From: an uncultured Bacillota bacterium
Lineage (GTDB): Bacteria; Bacillota_I; Bacilli_A; RFN20; CAG-631
NCBI GenBank assembly: GCA_905197115.1
Contig: CAJJXN010000059.1
Location: 1-9,262 of the forward strand
Direction of reading: 5' to 3'
Length of the DNA stretch: 9,262 nucleotides
The notes below the pieces were generated by a model. The model had not been told where the DNA came from and searched no databases. It saw only the letters and a list, made by a program, of their open reading frames with translations. The translations under genes were made by a program, and so were the position numbers. Of the stretch, positions 1-5,496 are shown one piece after another (within the stretch, counting starts at the first letter, position 1; every line of letters starts with the position of its first letter).

Positions 1-1
1 T

Positions 2-1030
2 CGTGTTGCTTTTATTTTAGATCGGGCTTTCCGAAAATTTGGTTTATCTGGCAGAGCATTTATGCCAATGATTATGGGATTTGGATGTTCCGTTCCAGCC
101 ATGATAAATACAAGAACTTTAGCAGATGAAAAAGAAAGAACAGCAACTATTCGCGTAATTCCTTTCTTTAGTTGTGGAGCCAAATTACCAATTTTAACTG
201 CGATTGCTGGTGCAATTGTATATCATTTTGGCATTGGAAATGCAGATATTATTACATATTCTATGTATTTATTAGGCATGGTTGTCGCTCTTGTAAGTAT
301 TTTGCTTATGCGTAACACTACCATGAAAGGGGATGTTCCGCCTTTTATTATGGAACTTCCATCTTACCATTGGCCTCGATTTAAAAATTTAATGTTGCAC
401 TTATGGGATAAAGCAAAACACTTTATTAAAAAAGCATTTACAATTATTTTAGCCTCCACGATTGTTGTATGGTTCTTATCTCATTTTTCTTGGTCTTGGA
501 AATTTTTAACTGATGAACAAATGAATTTAAGTATTTTAGCAAGTATTGGACAATTGATTCAACCTTTATTTACACCTTTAGGCTTTGGTTCTCAATTAAG
601 TCAATGGGGTTGGATATTTGCTGTTTCAGCGATTATTGGATTAATTGCCAAAGAAAACGTTATCAGCGCGTTTGGAACTTTAGGCGCATGTATTGTCGCT
701 GGTTTTGTAGCTGATGAAGAAGGAGTTTTATCTGCTGTTGAAATGATTAAGGCAACACATATTACGATTCCTGCTTTAATTTCATTTATTGCATTTAACA
801 TGACAACCATTCCTTGTTTTGCAGCTGTAGCGACTGCAAAAGCTGAATTAGCCGACAAAAAGAAATTTAAATGGACTATTTCATTTTGGCTTGCAACCTC
901 TTATATTGTCTCCTCGATGATTTATTTAATTGGTTCATGGTGGTGGACAAGTTTTATCTTCGTCGCATTATTTGCACTTGTAATTACCTTAATTATCTTA
1001 AATAATAAAAAGGCGATTGCAAAATGTTAA
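2..1030 (+). CDS. feoB: FeoB ferrous iron permease, C-terminal part (5' end outside window)
   Basis: The reading frame is open from base 2, so the gene starts before the window; 342 residues are visible. It is the membrane half of FeoB, the GTP-driven inner-membrane permease for Fe(II). The visible part lacks the N-terminal G domain. Seen directly: the first Gate-motif cysteine in GFGCSVPA (about residues 27-34 of the visible part) and the second in PFFSCGAKLP (about 52-61), followed by hydrophobic segments and the family-typical GLIAKENV and TIPCFAAVATA stretches. An in-frame ATG at 62 is internal, since conserved FeoB sequence (RVAFILDRAFRKFGLSG) precedes it. The stop at 1028-1030 overlaps the start of the next small gene, which is a known FeoB partner. 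Family assignment is very secure; the N-terminal half and any feoA cannot be judged. Confidence 0.95.
   Translation, partial: RVAFILDRAFRKFGLSGRAFMPMIMGFGCSVPAMINTRTLADEKERTATIRVIPFFSCGAKLPILTAIAGAIVYHFGIGNADIITYSMYLLGMVVALVSILLMRNTTMKGDVPPFIMELPSYHWPRFKNLMLHLWDKAKHFIKKAFTIILASTIVVWFLSHFSWSWKFLTDEQMNLSILASIGQLIQPLFTPLGFGSQLSQWGWIFAVSAIIGLIAKENVISAFGTLGACIVAGFVADEEGVLSAVEMIKATHITIPALISFIAFNMTTIPCFAAVATAKAELADKKKFKWTISFWLATSYIVSSMIYLIGSWWWTSFIFVALFALVITLIILNNKKAIAKC
1010..1013 (+). promoter_or_regulatory. Ribosome binding site inside the feoB 3' end
   Basis: AAGG (part of AAAAAGG 1007-1013) lies in feoB coding sequence, 10 bases before the ATG of the Cys-rich protein gene at 1024. It supports that this very short overlapping gene is translated. 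Confidence 0.5.
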
Positions 1031-1197
1031 CTATTTTTGCCATTACAGTGATAGAAGTAATCGTGATTATTATAAGTGCTCTATTTGTCATCTTTGTTTT
1101 TTCTCTTTCTTATATAAATAAGAAAAAAGGAAAAAAGGGATGTTGTGATTGTAGTAGTTGTCCATATTGTGACCATTGCAAAACGAAACGAAAATAG
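1024..1197 (+). CDS. FeoB-associated Cys-rich membrane protein, 57 aa
   Basis: A short frame starting at ATG 1024, 4 bases inside the end of feoB, with AAAAAGG (1007-1013) 10 bases upstream as ribosome site. The product has one strongly hydrophobic segment (residues about 3-30), then a lysine-rich turn (33-38) and a cysteine cluster GCCDCSSCPYCDHC with six Cys at 40, 41, 43, 46, 49 and 52, ending in a basic KTKRK tail. This layout, single membrane helix plus terminal Cys cluster directly after feoB, matches the FeoB-associated Cys-rich membrane protein family (PF12669 type). Its exact function is not established; the Cys cluster suggests metal or redox contact with FeoB. Overlap with feoB suggests translational coupling. 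Confidence rests on motif plus position. Confidence 0.88.
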   Translation: MLTIFAITVIEVIVIIISALFVIFVFSLSYINKKKGKKGCCDCSSCPYCDHCKTKRK

Positions 1198-1204
1198 TTA
1201 AAAT
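1176..1204 (+). promoter_or_regulatory. Possible sigma-A promoter for the DUF3737 gene
   Basis: TTGCAA (1176-1181, 4 of 6 to consensus) and TAAAAT (1199-1204, 5 of 6) are separated by 17 bases, the ideal spacing. The pair sits at the end of the Cys-rich gene and would start transcripts about 1211, inside the hairpin that follows. In DNA this AT-rich such matches arise by chance, so this is only a candidate. Confidence 0.3.
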
Positions 1205-1206
1205 AA

Positions 1207-1238
1207 AATAAGAATATGCATCAAATATTCTTATTTTT
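1207..1238 (+). terminator. AT-rich hairpin with T tract after the feoB operon
   Basis: AATAAGAATAT (1207-1217) pairs perfectly with ATATTCTTATT (1225-1235) around a 7-base loop, and five T follow or overlap (1234-1238). Two more A-T pairs can form outside. The form is that of an intrinsic terminator for feoB and the Cys-rich gene, but the stem has very few G-C pairs and is probably leaky, which would let some transcription run into the DUF3737 gene. Confidence 0.55.
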
Positions 1239-1256
1239 GTATTAGGTGGTGGAATT

Positions 1257-2099
1257 ATGAAAAAAGAAATATCAAATCAGCGATTTGGAGAAGAAAGAGC
1301 GTTGTATGGAACACAAAACTTAATCATTAAAAATTGTCAATTTGCAGGAGAAGAAGATGGTGAATCCGCTTTAAAAGAAGCACAAGATATTTTAGTTGAT
1401 TCTTGCTTATTTGATTTACGTTACCCTTTTTGGCATGATCAAAATATTCAAATTGTTTCCTCTCAAATGACACACAATTGTCGCGCTGCTTTATGGTATT
1501 CAAACCATATAGCAATCTTAAATAGTCAATTACATGGTATTAAAGCTCTTCGTGAATCAAGTGATATTCAATTAGTTAATTGTCAAATTGTATCTCCTGA
1601 ATTTTCTTGGAGATGTAGTCATATCGACATAAAAGATTGCGCTTTAGAAAGTGAATATGCTTTTTTTGAAAGTAAAAATATAAATATCGATAATTTAACG
1701 TTTACGGGGAAATATTCTTTTCAATATGTAAATAAAATGAATCTTAAAAATAGTCATTTAAAAACCAAAGATGCATTTTGGCATACTAAAAATGTCACAG
1801 TTACGGATACCATTTTAGAAGGTGAATATCTTGGTTGGTATTCTACAAATTTAACTTTAATTCGTTGCCATATTAAAGGGACTCAACCCCTTTGTTATTG
1901 TAACAATTTAAAATTAATTGATTGTACAATGGAAGAAACCGATTTAAGTTTTGAAAAAAGTTCTATCCATGCAACTATTTTAGGTTCAATCGATTCGATC
2001 AAAAATCCAACAAAAGGAAAAATTGTAGTAGATGAATGTAAAGAACTCATCATCGAAGATAAAAAGAGTAAAGCGAATATTCAAATCAACCAGAAATAA
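1257..2099 (+). CDS. DUF3737 family right-handed beta-helix protein, 280 aa
   Basis: I recognise this as a DUF3737 family protein of unknown function. The start ATG follows a strong purine-rich site (GGTGGTGGA, 1245-1253). The sequence is a series of about twelve rungs of roughly 20 residues, each with a polar-hydrophobic strand such as NLIIKNCQF, HIDIKDCAL, NVTVTDTIL and an aromatic or Trp-bearing turn: PFWH (57-60), AALW (77-80), FSWR (116-119), AFWH (173-176), LGWY (192-195). This is the ladder pattern of a single-stranded right-handed beta-helix, as in pectate-lyase-like and pentapeptide-like folds. No signal peptide or membrane segment is visible, so the protein is probably cytoplasmic. 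The N terminus (QRFGEERALYG) and the DGESALKEA stretch are typical of the family. It stands alone, with its own terminator. No catalytic role can be assigned. Confidence 0.85.
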   Translation: MKKEISNQRFGEERALYGTQNLIIKNCQFAGEEDGESALKEAQDILVDSCLFDLRYPFWHDQNIQIVSSQMTHNCRAALWYSNHIAILNSQLHGIKALRESSDIQLVNCQIVSPEFSWRCSHIDIKDCALESEYAFFESKNINIDNLTFTGKYSFQYVNKMNLKNSHLKTKDAFWHTKNVTVTDTILEGEYLGWYSTNLTLIRCHIKGTQPLCYCNNLKLIDCTMEETDLSFEKSSIHATILGSIDSIKNPTKGKIVVDECKELIIEDKKSKANIQINQK

Positions 2100-2103
2100 T
2101 TTT

Positions 2104-2127
2104 GACCACCATGTTGTGGTCTTTTTT
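2104..2127 (+). terminator. Intrinsic terminator after the DUF3737 gene
   Basis: GACCAC (2104-2109), 6-base loop, GTGGTC (2116-2121), then six T (2122-2127). It begins 4 bases after the DUF3737 stop. It also lies directly past the stop of the convergent PPTase gene (2129) and may slow transcription from that side too, but on the - strand the stem is followed by AAAATT rather than a T run, so it is efficient mainly for the + strand. Confidence 0.85.
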
Positions 2128-2128
2128 A

Positions 2129-2743
2129 TTAATCATAGCAAATCGAACAAATCATTGTTTCACTTATTTTTTTGAAGATAAATTTCGTTCTTTTGGGAAT
2201 AGATTGTTTTAAATAGGTTAAATTTTGACCTCTCATTTTAATATAACTTTCTTTTTGAGCAATCAATTTTGCTATTTCAAAATGATTATTTTTATACAAC
2301 TTTAATTCTTCTTTATTACAAATTAAGTTTGCAATTTCATCAGTATAACTTTCAATTTTTACCAAATCAATTCCAACATTTTTAGGATAAATAACACAAA
2401 TCGTACTATTTTCTAAATGAGAAGTATTATAGTAAACATCACTTTCATTTATAAATGGTTTTCCTAATGGATTAAAAATTAGTTTAGTCTCTTTTTGCAA
2501 ATACTGCTTAAGCATTAAATAGTTTAATGCTGATTGTAAACGATATTGTTTTGATTTAAATTTTTGAATATAGGATAAATAATCATTTGGAAGATTCTTT
2601 ACTAATTCATCATAATACTTTAAATATTTGAATGTGTCTTTAATCATTCCTACCCACATTTTTTTATTCATTAATAAAGTATATTCATATTCAATCAAAG
2701 AAAAATTGATTAATTGATTTTTTTTAAAGCAAAAGGTCTTCAT
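2129..2743 (-). CDS. Sfp-type 4'-phosphopantetheinyl transferase, 204 aa
   Basis: Likely transfers the phosphopantetheine arm of coenzyme A to the conserved serine of the carrier protein encoded upstream in the same operon (5270-5491). Family signs: GKPFI (94-98), NTSH (106-109; the usual form is NISH), VGID (123-126) with metal-binding D126, and KESYIKMRGQNL (164-175), the usual WxxKEAxxKxxGxGL block with E165. Before these, residues 51-83 match the conserved helix (IQKF...RLQSALNYLMLKQYL). Odd: the second acidic residue of the D-x-E pair is Val (GIDLV), as in AcpS rather than Sfp. The first about 50 residues are longer than usual; ATG 2671 (Met25) is an alternative start but has no ribosome site, while ATG 2743 has AAGGGA 9 bases upstream. 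It overlaps the SGNH gene by 20 bases. Fairly divergent, yet assignment is good. Confidence 0.82.
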   Translation of the reverse strand: MKTFCFKKNQLINFSLIEYEYTLLMNKKMWVGMIKDTFKYLKYYDELVKNLPNDYLSYIQKFKSKQYRLQSALNYLMLKQYLQKETKLIFNPLGKPFINESDVYYNTSHLENSTICVIYPKNVGIDLVKIESYTDEIANLICNKEELKLYKNNHFEIAKLIAQKESYIKMRGQNLTYLKQSIPKRTKFIFKKISETMICSICYD

Positions 2744-3701
2744 CTAAATTAATCCCTTCTTTTTGTAATTTCATATCAAAATCTTGAATTGCTAATTGCC
2801 AAAAAGCATAGTTTTGATCATTTCTTTTGTCTTTTAAAAGACTTGAGTACTTATAACTTAAATACTTTCCTATATAATTCATCGCTTTCGTTGAACCATA
2901 GATATTATAGTGATTTCCTTTATCTCTAAATTCTTTGCTGAAGTCTACACTATATTTTTCATTTGCCACATTCATGTCTAAAAAATCAATGTGATACAAT
3001 TTCGATAATTCTTGAATATAGTTATGCTTTCCATAATTCCAACTCGTTGCATTGGCAAAATTAATAAAAGTAAGTTCGATTTTATGATTTTTACATTTTT
3101 TTATAAAATGTTTAAGTTGCGAATAAACATTTTTATTTAATTTTTGCGGTTTTGCATGAATATTGCCCATATAATTTTTTACAACAAATTTTGAAACTTC
3201 GCTTGAAAATCGGTAGCCTTTTGTGACATCATGATTTTTTAAATTCGGCTTTTGATAAAAATCTCTTAATTTAAGTGTTTTCCATCTACTATGATAAACA
3301 AAAGGGATAAAAAATTTTTCATATTCTCTAAAAGCATGCCCATTATATAAACAATCAACATCTAACAAAACAATTTTAGGCTTTTGCTTTTTAATTGCTA
3401 AATTTAATAAATTATTAATTTTATGAATTGATTGATGTGAAGCAGCTGAAGCATAAGATGTATAACCATATTTTTTATATAAATATACAGGTGAGAAACC
3501 TGAATAAACGCCTGAATGACCAAAAGCAATAATATCTAATGAATGAGCTAAAGGCTCACCTAAAAAACCTTGTTCTCGAAAAAAGTTATCTCCTCCATAA
3601 TCATCAATATCTTTAGGAATAAAAATAAAACTAATATAAGCATATGTTGTAATAAAAATTAAAACTCCTAAAATTAAATTAAATATTTTTTTCCTTTTCA
3701 T
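2724..3701 (-). CDS. SGNH-fold DltD/AlgX-like membrane-anchored acyltransferase, 325 aa
   Basis: Likely final step of the pathway: transfer of the acyl group from the MBOAT system onto an extracellular polymer. Basic N terminus (MKRKK) followed by one hydrophobic helix (about 6-28) gives a signal anchor with the main domain outside. The SGNH block I is FGHSGVYSGFSP (60-71), with probable nucleophile S63 in G-H-S. Next come a GYTSYASAASHQ stretch (79-90), KPKIVLLDVDCLY (107-119, the usual buried strand) and the C-terminal block RDKGNHYN (259-266) with probable catalytic H264. A polar tail (about 286-325) rich in D, E, K and L follows. The gene starts 3 bases after the MBOAT stop, with GGAGG (3712-3716) inside the MBOAT C-terminal codons, and overlaps the PPTase. 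It belongs to the group of MBOAT-linked SGNH proteins found in Firmicutes; it is only distantly DltD-like. Acceptor polymer unknown. Confidence 0.75.
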   Translation of the reverse strand: MKRKKIFNLILGVLIFITTYAYISFIFIPKDIDDYGGDNFFREQGFLGEPLAHSLDIIAFGHSGVYSGFSPVYLYKKYGYTSYASAASHQSIHKINNLLNLAIKKQKPKIVLLDVDCLYNGHAFREYEKFFIPFVYHSRWKTLKLRDFYQKPNLKNHDVTKGYRFSSEVSKFVVKNYMGNIHAKPQKLNKNVYSQLKHFIKKCKNHKIELTFINFANATSWNYGKHNYIQELSKLYHIDFLDMNVANEKYSVDFSKEFRDKGNHYNIYGSTKAMNYIGKYLSYKYSSLLKDKRNDQNYAFWQLAIQDFDMKLQKEGINLDEDLLL

Positions 3702-3704
3702 TCT

Positions 3705-5267
3705 TTAAAAACCTCCATATATTGGATCTGGTGGCATATATCCCATACCATAAGCTCCAAAAATGATAATTATTAAAAAAACAGCGATAAAAACGAGTAA
3801 TTTTGTAACAAAAGCAGAATTTAATAGTTTCTCAAGCACATTCATTTTAAAGCCATGCATAATCCCTAATAAGATAATTATCATCAATCCGATTATGGCA
3901 ACCATAAAGTCAGATTTATTGATAATTGAAAATAAATCAAAAATGCCCTTTTGAGTGAAAATTCCACACATCATATATTTAAAATGATATAAATCAGTTG
4001 CTCTAAATAGCATCATTCCAATAAAAACAAAAATATATGTTTTTGTAATTTGTAAAATATTCAAAATAATATTTGTTTCTTTTATTTTAAAACGATCATA
4101 TATTCTATTAAAAATAGGATTTAAAAGTTGATAAACAATCATTAAACATCCATAATATAGTCCATATACAATATATTTCATTCCTGCTCCATGCCAAATA
4201 CCAGTCAAAAACCAAACGCAAAAGATTCCAAAACTTAAAATTATTTGATTCATAATTTTTGCTTTTCTTGTCTCTTGAACTTGGTATTTTAAAGCAATAT
4301 TTGAAGCTACAATTGGATAAAAAATATAATCTCTAAACCAATTGCCTAAAGAAATATGCCATCTGCGCCAAAATTCATTGACATTTTTTGAAATAAATGG
4401 TTTATCAAAATTTTTCTTTAAATGAATATGAAAAACTTCACTCACTCCACGAGCCATATCAATGTATCCTGAAAATTCTGCATAAAGTTGTATTATAAAA
4501 GCAACTCCACCCACAACAATCATCATTCCATGATAATGCATATAATTCTTAAATATATCATCAACCAGCATTCCAAACCGATTTGCCACGATTAAGATTT
4601 TAAAAATTCCCCATAGCAAAATCATAGTCCCCTTATAAACTTGTTTACTTTCAAGATTTCTCCCCTCCATTAATTCTATTTTCATTTCATCAAATCTACC
4701 GATAGGACCTTCTATTAATTGAGGAAAAAAGCAAACAAATAATGTCACTTTTATAAGATTTGTCTCACCTTCATATTTTCCACTTGTCACATCAATCGCA
4801 TAACTTAATGCTTGTAAAGTATAATAAGAAATTCCTAAAGGTAAAAGCATTTTAAATACTGGCATTTGTAAGTTAGCATTAAAAAGATTCACAAAATTAA
4901 CTCCTAAAGAAGCAAAAAATTGACTATATTTTAAGACAACTAAAATGCCAATATTTAAAAGAAGGGTTAATATTAAAATTCTTTTTTTCTTATTTTGCAG
5001 TTTCTTTTTAGCAATTCTTTTCTTTGCTAAAGACAATTTCTTTATAAGTGGGAGATGCTTTTTATCTAATTTTAAAACGATTATTCCATTTAACCATACA
5101 CTGAAAGAAGTAATTAAAATAAAAATTCCTAAAAAGTGATTATAAATAAAATTCATAATAACACTTAGAAGGCATAAAACAATATATCGATATTTTTTAG
5201 GAATTATAATATAACAAAGTATTCCCAATCCTAAAAAAACACCTAATAAAATCCAATACAAATTCAT
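3705..5267 (-). CDS. MBOAT family membrane O-acyltransferase (DltB/AlgI-like), 520 aa
   Basis: Polytopic membrane enzyme with about 10-12 hydrophobic segments that takes an acyl group from the phosphopantetheine of the carrier protein and passes it outwards. Family marks seen: LPLGISYYTLQALSYAID (142-159), FPQLIEGPIGR (181-191), EFSGYIDMARG (264-274), EFWRRWHISL (298-307) with conserved H304, FRDYIFYP (311-318), and TGIWHGAGMKY (355-365) with the invariant catalytic H359. The C terminus has the AlgI-typical FGAYGMGY (503-510) and ends in IYGGF (516-520), with a tyrosine four from the end. A cytoplasmic-looking loop at about 66-96 carries some 15 Lys/Arg. It starts 2 bases after the carrier stop with no clear ribosome site, so translational coupling is likely. 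Substrate class cannot be read from the sequence; DltB and alginate-type O-acetylases are both relatives. Confidence 0.9.
   Translation of the reverse strand: MNLYWILLGVFLGLGILCYIIIPKKYRYIVLCLLSVIMNFIYNHFLGIFILITSFSVWLNGIIVLKLDKKHLPLIKKLSLAKKRIAKKKLQNKKKRILILTLLLNIGILVVLKYSQFFASLGVNFVNLFNANLQMPVFKMLLPLGISYYTLQALSYAIDVTSGKYEGETNLIKVTLFVCFFPQLIEGPIGRFDEMKIELMEGRNLESKQVYKGTMILLWGIFKILIVANRFGMLVDDIFKNYMHYHGMMIVVGGVAFIIQLYAEFSGYIDMARGVSEVFHIHLKKNFDKPFISKNVNEFWRRWHISLGNWFRDYIFYPIVASNIALKYQVQETRKAKIMNQIILSFGIFCVWFLTGIWHGAGMKYIVYGLYYGCLMIVYQLLNPIFNRIYDRFKIKETNIILNILQITKTYIFVFIGMMLFRATDLYHFKYMMCGIFTQKGIFDLFSIINKSDFMVAIIGLMIIILLGIMHGFKMNVLEKLLNSAFVTKLLVFIAVFLIIIIFGAYGMGYMPPDPIYGGF
3712..3716 (-). promoter_or_regulatory. 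Shine-Dalgarno site encoded by the MBOAT Gly-Gly codons
   Basis: On the - strand GGAGG lies 10 bases before the ATG at 3701. These bases are the GGA GGT codons for G518 and G519 of the MBOAT tail, so the protein tail and the start signal of the SGNH gene are the same DNA. Confidence 0.7.
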
Positions 5268-5269
5268 TT

Positions 5270-5491
5270 TTACGACAACTTTTTAATTAATGCATAAATT
5301 GCCTCTATCGAATTAAAATTATTTGCTGTTAAATGCATAGGAGTGATTTTTATATCAAAAGTTTCGTTTAATTTAGCCACTAATTTGATAATATTCATTG
5401 ATGTTAATATTTTTTCATCGACTAAATGATGCTCCTGTTTAAAGTCTATGTTAGGGATAATTTCTTTTAATATTGCGAATAGTTCTTCCAT
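5270..5491 (-). CDS. Acyl/peptidyl carrier protein (DltC-like), 73 aa
   Basis: Small four-helix carrier that holds the activated acyl group as a thioester on phosphopantetheine. The attachment serine is S31 in ILTSMNII, where most carriers have a D-S-L core; here Asp is Thr. The downstream part (KLNETFDIKITPMHLTANNFNSIEAIYALI) is typical of carriers linked to stand-alone MBOAT clusters and unlike DltC, which has a DSxGTVxL core. Start choice: GTG at 5500 is possible, but AGGAG (5500-5504) overlaps it; the same AGGAG lies 8 bases before ATG 5491, which is therefore the better start and gives MEELFAIL as the N terminus. The gene sits between ligase and MBOAT, where the three proteins would act in sequence. 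Confidence 0.85.
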   Translation of the reverse strand: MEELFAILKEIIPNIDFKQEHHLVDEKILTSMNIIKLVAKLNETFDIKITPMHLTANNFNSIEAIYALIKKLS

Positions 5492-5496
5492 TTTTC

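Noticed and set aside
601..858. Open frame of 85 codons on the - strand inside feoB
   Set aside because: It is antisense to strongly conserved FeoB sequence, has no family resemblance and no ribosome site.
1327..1515. Open frame of 62 codons on the - strand inside the DUF3737 gene
   Set aside because: Shadow of a clearly conserved gene; low-complexity product and no neighbours on that strand.
3763..3954. Open frame of 63 codons on the + strand inside the MBOAT gene
   Set aside because: Antisense to membrane-segment codons; the hydrophobic look comes from AT-rich complement of Ile/Leu codons.
4945..5139. Open frame of 64 codons on the + strand inside the MBOAT gene, considered as a DltX-like small membrane protein
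   Set aside because: It is hydrophobic but on the wrong strand, lacks a ribosome site and lacks an aromatic IYxxF tail.
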